64,000 nt of DNA from Talpa occidentalis (taxonomy: Eukaryota; Chordata; Mammalia; Eulipotyphla; Talpidae). The stretch's first letter is position 1. Each line of letters opens with the position of its first letter. The translations under genes and the position numbers were made by a program. This document shows positions 11,951 through 23,203 of the stretch, piece by piece. The stretch is from contig NW_023604861.1 of assembly GCF_014898055.3 (NCBI RefSeq), positions 95,172,083 through 95,236,082 on the forward strand, read 5' to 3'. The notes below the pieces were generated by a model. The model was given only the letters and a program-made list of their open reading frames with translations. It did not search any database and was not told the DNA's origin.

Positions 11951-12458
11951 TAAAGAATGTAAAATTTATTGCACTCACTAATTTCCAGCATCATAGAACA
12001 CTGGCGAATTAGTAGTTGCTAGTTTTTTACATATATACAGAGAAAGAAAAAGGTAATATAAATTTGAAGAAGCCTGAGTTCTCGTAACTTCCCAGGGCTG
12101 CCAATTTGGACCAACACCAGCACAGAATTGGTCCTTCCTGTCTCAGCATTGTGGTTTTCTTTTCCCTTGTATCAGCTATGACAAACTCATAGGTGGAAAT
12201 CAAACCTACCCTTATCACCTGTTTGGCTTTCTCTCTTGTACTACTGTTGTTACAGCTATTTACCTCCTCTAGTAGATAAAAGTCTCCTTGAAGATGAATT
12301 TTTATATGTAATTCAGTTTTTTAAATAGCTTACCCACCATAGGTTAAACAAATATCAATTTTGAAAAGTTAGAATCTGTTGAACAAGTGAATGACTAGTT
12401 ACAAATGTCATGTTGGGATATAAATAGGCCCCTCCAAGAATGTGTAGATATACACAAA

Positions 12459-12493
<35 letters not shown>

Positions 12494-12860
12494 ATCAAAC
12501 CAAACACCCAAAATACACACACATATTATTCAGATATGGAGAAAAATCCCAACTTTGAAAATAATTTACTAGAGCAATGGACAGAACATTCTAGAAAATA
12601 TCTGCTTTTTGTTTTCAGTGCGAATATAACAAAATTTGACCCTTATGAAACAAGAAATCAAAGAAAGATTAAAAAAAACAAATTCTGGTGCAAATGGAGG
12701 TGAAAAGGAACTAGAAGAAAGTGAAAATAATACAAGAAAACTAAAATAGTAATTTGAAATACAGTGTTTAGAATAATGAGTGGAGAATAGCCCTGTCACA
12801 TAGGCCAGAACATACATCCTCAATAAGAGCATTTATTATTTTGGTGTGAAAAGCATGGTT
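11951..12860. other. Intergenic with (CA)n microsatellite
   Basis: AT-rich unique sequence containing a pure CA run at about 12461-12491. The ORFs spanning the CA run are low-complexity artefacts. Confidence 0.5.
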
Positions 12861-13610
12861 AGTGAAGAAAAGATATTGAGACTGCAGGCCTAGCCAGATC
12901 CACTACCTCAGTCCTCACTTGCTGGTAAAATTTTCCAGCTCCAACTTTTATAGGGCAACCCCGATATGAAATGGGTTGCCTGATTGGGGGTCCTCACCTG
13001 TGTGTTTAAAAGGGACTTACAATAAGATTCAACGGCAGGCACACACAAAAAAGTTAATTAAAAGGATTGATCCTGGGCTGGTTAAAACAGAGGTGGGTGA
13101 GAGACCTGTGGGGAGTTAACAGTGGCAGCTTTTATCTTGATTTTTATTTTGCTCTTTTCCTCCCAGAGGAAACTATTTCCTAACTATGTCTAACTATTTC
13201 TGACCCTTTTCTATGGGTTCCTGATGAAAGGTGCTTCAGACTTATGGCAGGCTTTCAGGCCTCGCTGTGGGCCAATCCCTTTTAGGTGGACTTTTACCAC
13301 GAGCGGGTGGGTAACTTTGGGTGCTTGATTTGGAAACTATAGTCTCTGTCTTTTCTGTATTGCACACTAACTGTATTAAAGTTCCTTTCTATTAAAGTCT
13401 GATATGTTTTGTCTTGATGTGGTGGATGGCAGAACCCATTTAGGGCAGGCAGGTTTGGGTATTCTGGGATGTTCCTCTCCCTGCCCTGTAACACAACCAC
13501 CAAACGGTTCTTATTTTAGAGCTCATCATATCATTAGAGGAAGATGCAGAGTCATTGTCCTCCCAATCCACACCTTGAAGCTGTGACTTGCACATGAAAC
13601 AGAACTCAGA
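12861..13610. other. Unassigned intergenic block, possibly an old LTR
   Basis: Moderately GC sequence with short polypyrimidine stretches and CCTGTAACACAACC near the end. It could be a degraded LTR, but no ends or duplication were seen. Confidence 0.2.
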
Positions 13611-13626
13611 GGGACCATTTATTTTA

Positions 13627-13927
13627 TTTTATTTTTTAATTTTTTTAACAGTATTTTTTTTTAATTTATTCATTTATTTATACAAGCACTGGGTACAGTC
13701 AGAAGCACGGGAGGGTGAGCGAATTCACCAGAGCCAGAGCGGGGAGCAGAGCAGGCAGAAGGACCGAAGTACACTGCTGAGGGGAGCAGCGGGCAGCAGG
13801 AGAGGTCTGCAGGCCATGTGGGACCCTCCTCTGGTGGCCGGGGAGCAGCTGGGGGTCAAACCGGCACTGCAGAGGCAGCGGGCAGCTTTGCAACCCAGCG
13901 CTCAACCGCTGCGCCACTGGGGAGGCC
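13627..13927 (-). mobile_element. SINE (subfamily with GAGGAGGGTCCC)
   Basis: Full antisense copy flanked by a perfect 16-bp duplication GGGACCATTTATTTTA at 13611-13626 and 13928-13943. It belongs to the young subfamily that ends in ACTGTACCCAGTGCTTG. Confidence 0.92.
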
Positions 13928-13943
13928 GGGACCATTTATTTTA

Positions 13944-14915
13944 ACAAATATTCTGTACACTGTGTTGGGGAGAAACTGAGGCAGTCCTTTCCCCCTACAT
14001 AAAAGCAAGCTTTCCATCAACTTGGGATTTGTTTCAATAAGCTTTTTATGGAACTGTCCCTTGTAAGCTCTTTATGTTGATGTTGGCAGATTACCCCTCT
14101 CAGTCACCCCAGGCAACCCTCTCAACCCTTTGGGAATCAGGGAAGGCTGGAGTGGGGCCAAAGTCAAACCCAGGGAGCAGGGACATGGCCCAGGGGCCAC
14201 CCAGCCACTCACCGGCTGACCCCCAAGGTTCATGTCCTTGTTCCCACTGCCAACATTGGCACAGAAAGGGGAACAAAAAGGATGAATCCTGGGGTTGCAA
14301 GAAGCCTAAAACATCCAGGGAATCACAGAAGTTCCGTGTACTTAATCTAGAAAAATAAGAGAAAAAAAGGATTCACCAAAATCTTGGTGCTGCCCCAACA
14401 ATCCTTTTGACCAGGCATAGTAACTAATATGTGGCTCCTCTGCTTGAATGGTAAGCCTCTTCCCCAGGCCTCGCTCTCCCCTCCCTGATTCTTTGGAATG
14501 CTTCCTGGCCTCTGGCTCTAGCTGATTAGCCTCATTCTTGAGCTCCCTCACCTAATTTCTTAGATTCTTCCTTCTGCTTGGGACCAGGTGCCCAGAGACT
14601 CTTCCCTCCTTACCATGCACAGCCCCCAGACCTGACTGCATCTTTGGCTCCTCCAGGATCCTCCCCTGATGGCCTGAGGACATCTCAGCTCAAGGCTGCA
14701 TTCCCACCATCCCCTCCCCTCAGGGCAAAAAAGTCCTCCAGCCCTGGTTTCATCCTGGGTGGCACCAGCATCCACCTGGATGGCCCACTCTTCTCCCTTG
14801 TTCCCCTTTTCCAGTAACCAACTCCTCTCCAGATCAGTCACCCACAGTACGTCCTGCAAAGATGGGAACTGTGTCTTCTGTTGTCCCCCCACGCCTTTTT
14901 TTTAAGTTAACAAAC
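13944..14915. other. Intergenic, nothing recognised
   Basis: Unique, relatively GC-rich sequence. Several short ORFs on both strands lack any recognisable domain. Confidence 0.35.
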
Positions 14916-14975
14916 TTAAGTACCAAGTATTAAGTATTAAGTACCAAGTATTAAGTATTAAGTACCAAGTACCTG
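14916..14975. repeat. Small tandem repeat, ~21-bp unit
   Basis: The phrases AAGTACC, AAGTATT, AAGTATT recur about 2.5 times (unit AAGTACCAAGTATTAAGTATT), next to an old MIR. Confidence 0.85.
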
Positions 14976-15190
14976 TGCTAAGCACCTTACATGGAATATG
15001 TCATTGAATTCTCACAGCAATCCTTTGAGATAAGAGCTGTTAGTTCACATTTTACATAAGAAGCGGCAGAAAGGTGAAATAATTTAACTGTGATCTCCCA
15101 GCTTGAGTGTGACTGTGTAATTCAGACCCAGACTGTCTGGCTGTGGAGTCCTGCTAGTTGCACTTGGCTTTCACTGCCTCCTCTAGTATT
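14976..15190 (-). repeat. MIR
   Basis: Antisense MIR-like: GCTAAGCACCTTACATG, a TTCTCACAGCAATCC segment and CATTTTACATAAGAAGC in the expected order. Confidence 0.65.
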
Positions 15191-15438
15191 TCCCCAGTGC
15201 CTATTCCTGAGACCGACATTGTGCAGTCTGGAGTAGTGTCAACTGCTTGAATAAATTAAAAAGGGAAAAGGTATTACATTGTGTCAAATAGACAGGAAAA
15301 ATGTCACCCCGACTATCCCTCCCATTACACAGTCCTTCTCACCAAAGGCAGTCAGTTATTGTAGTTTCTTAAGCATTCTTCTAGGAAGGTTATTTATTTT
15401 TTTTTAGCAATATGCATTTTAAAATGTACAAAAAATAG

Positions 15439-15758
15439 GGCCTCCCCGGTGGCGCAGCGGTTGAGCGCTGGGTTGCGAAGCTGCCCGCAGCCTCTGCGGC
15501 GCCGGTTCGATCCCCGGCTGCTCCCCATCCACCAGAGGAGGGTCCCACATGGCGCGCAGACCTCTCCTGCCGCCCGCTGCTCCCCTCAGCAGTGTACTTC
15601 GGTCCTTCTGCCTGCTCTGCTCCCCGCTCTGGCTCTGGTGAATTCTCTCACCCTCCTGCGCTTCTGACTGTACCCAGTGCATGTATAAACAAAAACAAAG
15701 AAAGAAAGAAAGAAAGAAAACATGCCTCTATATATATATAAAAAAATAAATAAAAAAT
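15439..15758 (+). mobile_element. Young full-length SINE with 18-bp TSD
   Basis: Well-preserved copy: GGCCTCCCCGGTGGCGCAG head, CGGTTCGATCCCCGG box B and a long (GAAA)n/AT-rich tail. Flanked by perfect AAAATGTACAAAAAATAG at 15421-15438 and 15759-15776. Confidence 0.95.
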
Positions 15759-15776
15759 AAAATGTACAAAAAATAG

Positions 15777-16375
15777 AATAGACATATTCATATGTCCCTG
15801 CACCTTACACTTTCATTACTGTATTTTGGAGAACTTTCAAAATAGTCCATATGCCCACCTCATTTTGTCTACCTGGTGTTCCTTTTCACGGGGTATTCAG
15901 TGGGAACTCACCAGTTTGTCTGTGTGCAAAAGGTTTATTGTCAATGTCCATTCTAATTTGTTGGTGTCCCTCCATACCTGTTGGGCAATATTTTGAATTT
16001 AATCTTTTTTGATAGATATTTGTATTATTTCCTTTAAAAAATTATATGGCTTGATTTACTTAAGATAGTAAAGTCCTAGCTGGGATTTGCTAAGTCAGAT
16101 TGTTTGTTTACATGTTTGATTATAACAAGTTGCTCTGCCAGGGGTGCCCTGCCTTATATAACCAGCAGGTTCACCCTAGATGCTTACTTCTCTTCATCTT
16201 TGCTAAGCCTGGATTTGTTCAAGCTTTATTTTTTTTATTCTCAGTTTTCAAAGCACAAGAGGATATCTCAAAAATATTTTGGTTGGCTTTTCTTTTCAGT
16301 GAGTTTAAGTACCTGGTCATATGTCATTTAATTTTTTAGGTGACTTGCATATCTTGTGTCCATAATTCTATGTGT
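15777..16375. other. Intergenic, nothing firmly recognised
   Basis: Old unique-looking AT-rich sequence; part may be a degraded LINE. No gene. Confidence 0.3.
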
Positions 16376-16895
16376 GTATTTTTTTTAAGATTTATTTATC
16401 TAGGGCCTCCCTAGTGGCACAGCGGTTGAGCGCTGGGTTGCAAAGCTGCCCGCAGCCTCTGCAGCGCTGGTTCGATCCACGGCTGCTCCCCGGCCACTCC
16501 CCGGCCACCGGAGGAGGGTCCCACATGGTGCACAGACCTCTCCTGCTGCCCGCTGCTCCCCTCAGCAGTGTACTTTGGTCCTTCTGCCCGCTCTGCTCCC
16601 CACTCTGGCTCTGGTGAATTCTCTCACCCTCCCGTGCTTCTGACTGTACCCAGTGCTTGTATAAATAAATAAATAAATCTAAAAAAAAAAAGAAAGAAAG
16701 AAATACAAAAAAAAGAAAAAGATTTATTTATCCATGCATACAAGAACTGGGGTACAGACCAGAGGTGCAGGGGGTGAGAGGATTCACCAGAGAGAGAGTG
16801 GGGAACAGAACAGGCAGACTGACCAAAGTACACTGCTGAGGGGAACAGCGGGCAAGTCAGGAGAGGTCTGCAGCACCATGTGGGTAGCTCCCTGC
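16376..16895 (-). mobile_element. Antisense SINE lacking its head, host of a second SINE
   Basis: Its 3' end (T-tail and ATTTATTTATC) lies at 16376-16400 and the body resumes at 16733 (CATGCATACAAGAACTGGGG). It stops near 16895 after GGTAGCTCCCTG, so the tRNA-like head is missing. The SINE at 16401-16718 sits inside it. Confidence 0.8.
16401..16718 (+). mobile_element. SINE nested inside another SINE
   Basis: Full copy with AATAAATAAATAAATCT tail, flanked by AAGATTTATTTATC at 16387-16400 and 16719-16732. That duplication is itself the 3' end of the older antisense SINE, so this insertion is the later one. Confidence 0.92.
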
Positions 16896-17878
16896 TGTCC
16901 TCGTTTTCTCCTTTCTCTTCTGCGTTTCCTCAGGGACATCTATTTCTCAGCTCATTCTTTGAGTATTGTTTCATCCTGAGGTTGTTCCAAACCTCAGCTC
17001 TCTTATTTTCCTTCTACACATTCTTCAAGGGTTGCATATCTGCTCCTATGGTTTTAATAATTGTAATGAACATGGTTGATAGTGGTTGTTGTTGCCTATC
17101 TAATAACTTTACAAAGAGACACTGCTGCATTATCCCCAGTTAACAAGGTTTATATGGGATTGACATTGGGAAGACACAGGGGGAAGATTCAGAGGTGGCC
17201 TTTGCCAAGGTGACTTTTGCCTACGCGCACTGATTTAAGGTGAGTGAGTGGTTTAAGATAGGTCATGCAAGATCTTCCTCAAGACTCCTGGGACCAACAG
17301 TTCTTTTCTTTATCAGGACTAGTCCCGAGATGGCTATCTTTGGTACCTTAAAGAAAGGGTGCCTGAAATGCAGGTAATACCAAGAAAAACTGAGTGACAG
17401 CAATGGAGACAAATCCTGCATCCAAGATCTAAATCCCTTCCTCCAAGATCCTCTTTCACCCTCTGGAACTTTCTGGTTTTATTAACTAACAAATTTCTTT
17501 TTTGATTTAATAAATTAGACTGATGTTATAGGATGCGTGGAAGACAAGCAGTTTAAATGGATCATTAATATTACTGATAAAATTGTTCCCTTAAAGGATG
17601 TTATACTTAAAAATAAAAATATAAAAAATATGAGTAGTAATAACTTAATTCATTACCAAGATCTGAGCTTAAAAATAAAATGATTCAAGGTCACTTTATC
17701 TTACCTGGGAATATTGAAACGAGCTTGTCCTTTAAGTGTAAATTAAGCTTTTCACTACTTATGATCAGTTTAGTAGCAAAGTGGCACTCAATTTAATGAT
17801 GTTATTTGACAATTAAAATTAAGACAAAGTTCTACATTAATAAAATATTAGTGAACATTAGTACATTAAAAAAACAAA
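16896..17878. other. Intergenic, nothing firmly recognised
   Basis: Mixed sequence. The 17120-17500 part is more GC and may be an old LTR, but no termini could be defined. Confidence 0.25.
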
Positions 17879-17895
17879 AATACTACTCCACTATT

Positions 17896-18157
17896 TTTTT
17901 AAAAAGATTTATTTTTTTGTTTATACAATAGCTGGGGTACAGGCCAGAAGCACGGGAGGGTGAGAGGATTCACCAGAGAGAGAGCAGGGAGCAGAACAGG
18001 CAGACAGACCCAAATCACGGCTGAGTGGAGCAGCGGGTGCGACAGGAGAGGTCTGCCGTGCCAAGTGGGACTCTCCCTGGCCTGGCGGGAATCAAACCAG
18101 CGCTGCAGAGACAGCTTCACAGCACTATGCTCGACCCCCTGCGCCACCGGGGAGGTC
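17896..18157 (-). mobile_element. SINE with TSD
   Basis: Antisense full copy flanked by AATACTA-C/T-TCCACTATT at 17879-17895 and 18158-18174. Confidence 0.9.
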
Positions 18158-18337
18158 AATACTATTCCACTATTACATTAGTAAAACACATTCTGGTTTT
18201 TTTTAACTTTTTTAACCAGTATGAAGAATTTCAACTTACTTGATTCTGCAGAGAAATGGAAAAAGATTATGTAAGTGTCCCACTTGACAAGTTTGGCTAA
18301 CTTTTATTTGAAATGTTTGAATCAAGAAACCAGCTGA

Positions 18338-18462
18338 GGGCCTCCCCTGGTGGCGCAGCAGTCGAGCGCTGGGCTGCAAGGCTGCCCGCAGCCTCTGCAG
18401 CGCCGGTTCATTCCCAGGCCAACGGCGAGGGTCCCACCAAAAAAAAAAAAAAAGAAAAGAAA
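18338..18462 (+). mobile_element. Head-only short SINE
   Basis: It contains only the tRNA-like head (GGGCCTCCCCTGGTGGCGC to GGTTCATTCCC) plus about 25 bases ending GGGTCCCACC, then goes straight into an A-rich tail. Flanked by AAGAAACCAGCTGA at 18324-18337 and 18463-18476, so it inserted in this short form. Confidence 0.88.
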
Positions 18463-18476
18463 AAGAAACCAGCTGA

Positions 18477-19359
18477 AGTAATTCTTTGGATCTGTTGTAA
18501 ATTTGTGAAGATATAATGCAAGGAAATATACTAAAAGGAATAGAGAAGGAATTGCCGTAACTCTGTCACTGAACAATACTTGCAGAAACCTTTCATCAAT
18601 CCTGACAAAGTTTTCTTCATTCTCAGCTAAATATTCATGTAAATATTTCAAGTGCACTTATAATTGGGTTCATTCATGAATTCAGGAAGTAAGTAGCTAT
18701 GAGCCTGACAGACCCATGTGGCCCTGGCTCTAAGCAAACATGATAAATTATGTATCCCTATACCCACATAGCTTCAGACAAGGAGATGTTTCCCAATCGG
18801 TATGACTCAGGGCACCAAGGGACCCAGGAGACCCAGGTTAGAAGCATACAATACTCAAGGTCACTTTATCTTACCTGAGAATATTGAAATAATCTTGTTC
18901 TTTAAGGGTAAATTTATCTATAAGATATGCTGATTTGAAAATCCTCAGTCAGTCATGCATATGATGTCCGTGAAGATAGAAGTTTTCTTCTAAAAAGGCT
19001 TAATTCTTCTCCTATCTTAAAAAGACAGGTGTGGAGGTTCAGCATAAAGCAGTCCTCACTACCTAACACTCCATAACGTTGAAATGGTTGAGAATGGGGG
19101 CTGGAGAGCAAAGGAGCGTGGGCCCACTGGGCTGTTGGTGCCTTGGTGATGGGTGTGGTCTGGTAACATACATCTGAAGAGGTGTCAGCCTATACCTCCA
19201 AATCATTTAGTGTTGTAAATCAATATTAGCTCATTTTAAAAAATACAAAAAGAGTTTGAGAATTCAGTGACCTATGTTAACATAATTAATAATTTTGACT
19301 GCCCTAAAGAATCTTCCTGCCTACCCCAAGGAATCTTCCAGCCTATCATCTGTGGTCAC
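18477..19359. other. Intergenic, nothing recognised
   Basis: Unique AT-rich sequence. 'aaggtcactttatcttacct' recurs near 17690 and 18858 with similar downstream text, suggesting a short degraded repeat of unknown type. Confidence 0.3.
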
Positions 19360-19371
19360 AACTTCCCTAAT

Positions 19372-19655
19372 GGGGCCTCCCTGGTGGCGCAGGGATTGAA
19401 GACAGTGCTATCAAGCTATCGCCAGCCACTGCAGCACGAGTTCCATCCTTGGCCAGGGACGTGACCCACAGGGCGCAGCAGACCTCTCCTGCCTCACTTG
19501 CTGTTCCCCTCAGCAGTGTATTTCAGTCGATCCACCTGTTCTGCTCCCCACTCTTTCTGGTGAACTCCCTCACCCCTCTGCCCCCCTCCCCTGCACCTCT
19601 GGCTTACACCCCAGTTCTTGCATGCATGCATAAATAAATCTTTAAAAAAAAAGAC
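19372..19655 (+). mobile_element. SINE (older subfamily)
   Basis: Full copy, from GGGGCCTCCCTGGTGGCGCAG to ATAAATAAATCTTTAAAA. The flanking duplication (about ACTTCCCTAATG / ACTTCTTCAATG) is imperfect. Confidence 0.85.
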
Positions 19656-19659
19656 TTCT

Positions 19660-20520
19660 TCAATGTACACAGTAATGATAGTCTTTGTTTTCTTGTAGTA
19701 GCTTGAATAAAGGGGGCCTATTCTCTCATTGTCTTAGTAGCTCCCTCTATATTCTTCCTATAAGTGAAACCATATGATGTTTTTCTTTTCCTTCTGGCTT
19801 ATTTCACTGAGCATAATTCCTTCTAGTTCCAGCCATGTTGGTGAGAATGGCATTAGTTTGTCGTTTTGGATTGCTGAATAGTATTCCATTGTGTATATAT
19901 ACCACATCTTCTTGACCCAGTCATCTATTTTTGGGCATTTGGGTTGTTTCCAGGTTTTACCTATTATAAATAGTGCTGCAATAAACATAGAGGTACAAGT
20001 GTTCTTTTGAACCAATGTTTTTGTGTCCTTTGGGTAGATCCCTAGGAGTGGAATTGCCGGGTCATGTGGTAGCTCCATTTTTAGTAGACTGAGGAACCTC
20101 CAGACAGCTTTCTATAGTGGTTGGTCCAGTTTGCACTCCCACCAGCAATGTAGGAGAGTTCCTTTTTCACCACATCCTCGCCAACATTTGTTGTTGCTGG
20201 TTTTTTTGATATGTGCCATTCTTACTGGTGTAAGGTGGTATCTCATTGTGGTTTTGATTTGCATTTCCCTGATTATAAGGGATTTTGAACATTTTTTCAT
20301 GTGCCTGTTGGCCATTTACATTTCCTCTTTGGAGAAGTGTCTTTTAAGTTCTTCAGCCCATTTCTTGACTGGATTGTTTACTTTGTTCTTGTAGAGTTGT
20401 GTGATTATGAGTAATTTTGAATAACTTTTGTGTATTCCTTTTGTGTGAACAATATCCTTTGCACACATTTATTGGATTGTTTGACTTCTTGTTATGTATG
20501 CATTTATGAGACTCTTTGCA
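19660..20520 (-). mobile_element. L1 3' end, antisense
   Basis: The minus strand encodes pieces of the L1 ORF2 C terminus: HYLTP-type '[16 protein letters not shown]', then '[15 protein letters not shown]', then '[19 protein letters not shown]', with frame breaks between them. It is a 5'-truncated dead LINE copy. The far boundary is approximate. Confidence 0.88.
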
Positions 20521-21839
20521 TTAACCCTGTGCTAGACAAACCATGAGCCTTACTAAGCATCAGTATTCTCGTCTGGAGAAGGAGATCAGTAATGCTAGTG
20601 CTAATGGTAATTCTTAATTTGCATTAAGCACTTAAGCATTCAGCAATCCAAAAGACAAAGGCACTTTGGTAAATATTATATCATTTCAGGGCCACTAAAC
20701 TCTAAGATGACTTCATGTAGTTTAGAAAAGTCACTGACCTCAGGCTGCTACCACCAGCACTAGTGCACATGACTTGGAGTGCACATGACTGGATTTCAGC
20801 CCTAGTTATTGCTTCAGTCGTTTGCCTTAATCCGAGTACAACCTGCCTCAACTAGTCACAACACTGTCTCTTTTAACTTTCATAAACAATCCCAGGAAGA
20901 AGGTACTATTATCTCCCTTTTTCATTGCTTCCCAAAGCCACTTAGCAAATCAGTGGTAAATTGGAGCCCATGATTAACCACTGTGCTTAGAACACCTCCT
21001 ATACAGGGCTATAGCCAATATCAATCGGGACAGTTCTCCTGAGCACACAGCATAGTGCCTGCCGCGTAACAAACAATTCATAAAATGTATGTAATACTAA
21101 CCTTTAATCTTTCATATATTGCAAATATTGTTTTCCAGTTTTGTTATTTGGCATTTAATTTGGCTTGTGGACATAATCAAGTGTCTCTTTCTTTTCCATT
21201 ATGACCCTCGCTATGACTTTGTTTTGGTTGGCATTGTAAAAATGAAATTGTTGAATAAGATAAGCACTCCAGTGTGATTAAGGGGACAGGCTAACTTAAA
21301 GAAGCCCCAAAACAGTGGACTTCCTTCTTACAGAACATCAGGGGTGGCACTGTGGCTCAGTTCCGTGGGCTTTCGTGACCCAGACACTTCCTCTGTTAAA
21401 AGAGAACATGGGGAAAGAAAGGAGAGGGAATGAAAGCAAGCTATTTCCTTCAAAGGGAGCCACATTCATGTCCACTAAACTCCCACTGAAATTCAAATCA
21501 TGGAGCCACACCTGGCTGCACAGGCAGCTGGGAAGTGTAGTCTCAAGCTGGGTGGTCTCTTCCATACCCTCCTGAAACAGGGTGTGCTATGGACAGGAGC
21601 ATGGCTCTTACACTAAAAGAAAGGAGAGAATATAAGGGTGCAATTGGTAATTAGTACCCACCTCCCCATCCCTATTCCCTCATATGTAAAATTCCTCCCT
21701 TCCTGGACTTACTGCTGATACTTTGGTTCAGCCTTAAGAATCTCAGTTCTTGTATATATAGTTGTTTATTTTTCCAAGTGCTTTTGTTGGGGATAATTAT
21801 AAGAGGGAACTCAGAGTTAGGGAAAGAAAAGGGAAATAA
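20521..21839. other. Intergenic with a MIR
   Basis: Contains an antisense MIR-like segment at about 20870-20985 (ACTATTATCTCCC with CAAATCAGTGGTAAATTGGA). The rest is unique with no coding signal. Confidence 0.4.
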
Positions 21840-22262
21840 TACTCATTGTCTCCTCAAGGTCTTGGCAAATTCTTCTTCCTGGGCCTGGACCACCTTCCCA
21901 GTCTTTCAGCCAGTTAATTGCTACCTGTTCTTAGATACCAGCTCAAAGCCCCATCTTCAGAAAAGCAGCCCTACCTCCTTCCCAAAGGAGAGGAGGGATG
22001 TGCTCGCTTCGGCAGCACATACACCAAAGGAGAGGAGGGCTCCTTTACAGTCACCTTCTGTTACTTGTTATTCATAACACTTTCAGCGCTGGTAAGTAGG
22101 ATGGATCATGTGACATTTCGATTGCTGCTCATCCTGGCAGTGCTGGGCTATGCACTTCCAGGGACAGAAACTCTTTTGCTCACCTCCAGGAAAGGACCAT
22201 GGTCCTGGGGACAGGGTAGGTACTCGATAAATATTTGCTGTATGAGTGAATGCATGTTGACA
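21840..22262 (+). repeat. L2 LINE 3' end
   Basis: L2-like text: TACCAGCTCAAAGCCCC, then GGTAGGTACTCGATAAATAT and GAGTGAATG at the end. A small U6 fragment has been inserted into it at 21998. Confidence 0.65.
21998..22023 (+). pseudogene. 26-bp U6 snRNA 5' fragment with 16-bp target-site duplication
   Basis: From 22000 the text GTGCTCGCTTCGGCAGCACA followed by TACAC equals the first ~25 nt of U6 snRNA with one mismatch. It covers the U6 5' stem-loop and then stops. A perfect 16-bp direct repeat, CCAAAGGAGAGGAGGG, flanks it at 21982-21997 and 22024-22039, marking a retroposition-like insertion. There is no poly-A and no 3' part of U6, so it is not a functional gene. Confidence 0.88.
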
Positions 22263-22903
22263 GAGAAAGATAGAAGAACTTACAGAAATGAAGAAGCTAA
22301 AACAGAAGTAGCTGATATCTTAGGCTGTCCTGGATGGCCTGTCAGAGGGGAGGGGATGAATTTGGGGAAGGGACAGGCAGAGCCAAGACAGGACTGTTGG
22401 CTGAGATGAACTCCAGCTGAAACCCTTTCTGGGGCAAAGGAGTGCCATAAGAAGTGCTTGCTCAACTCTGATGCCAGGGTCTAGGCCTCTGCCCTTTTAG
22501 AAAAGTCATGAACAATAATTAATAATTCAATAATTACTGATTATTGCATTAATGTGTTGGGATTTTCCTGCCCTTTTCTGTAAAATAAAATTATTTGTTC
22601 CATAACTTCATTCATTTTCCTGGAATGAAACTGAATTCTCTGCCAGAGATTTATTTAGATAACTTGATATTTAATCAAAAAGTGACACTGGCATTCAAAA
22701 AATATCTGTATTAGGAGTGATGGTAAAACAAAGGTAAATAGGATTCCATGGTTTGCTTTGTTGGTGCACGTTTTGACATTAATACCGATATTTGTTAAGT
22801 GTCCTAGTCAATAAAATGGGTAGCACTGGACTATTAAACAGTTGGGATGCTGATTTGCTTTGGATAGATGTGAGTTACATTATATGTAAAGTACCCTTCT
22901 AAT
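22263..22903. other. Intergenic, nothing recognised
   Basis: Unique AT-rich sequence without coding or repeat signal. Confidence 0.35.
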
Positions 22904-22912
22904 TATCTGTTG

Positions 22913-23203
22913 TTTTTTTTTTAAAGATTTATTTATTTATTTATTTATTTATTTATACAAGCACTGGGTAGAGTCAGAAGTGCAGGAGGGTGAGAGAATT
23001 CACCAGAGCCAGAGCAGGGAGCAGAGCAGGCAGAAGGACCGAAGTACACTGCTGAGGGGAGCAGCGGGCGGCAGGAGAGGTCTGCGCGCCATGTGGGACC
23101 CTCCTCTGGTGGCCGGGGAGCAGCCGGGGATCGAACCGGCGCTGCAGAGGCTGCGGGCAGCTTTGCAACCCAGCGCTCAACCGCTGCGCCATCGGGGAGG
23201 CCC
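22913..23203 (-). mobile_element. Young SINE
   Basis: Near-consensus antisense copy with a long ATTT-repeat tail region, ending GCGCCATCGGGGAGGCC. Flanked by TATCTGTT-type duplications at 22904 and 23204. Confidence 0.9.

Noticed and set aside
12440..12703. ORF with a run of His-Thr
   Set aside because: It is a translation of a CA microsatellite.
22000..22024. Functional U6 snRNA gene
   Set aside because: Only about 25 of 107 nt are present and there is no pol III terminator or visible upstream promoter elements.
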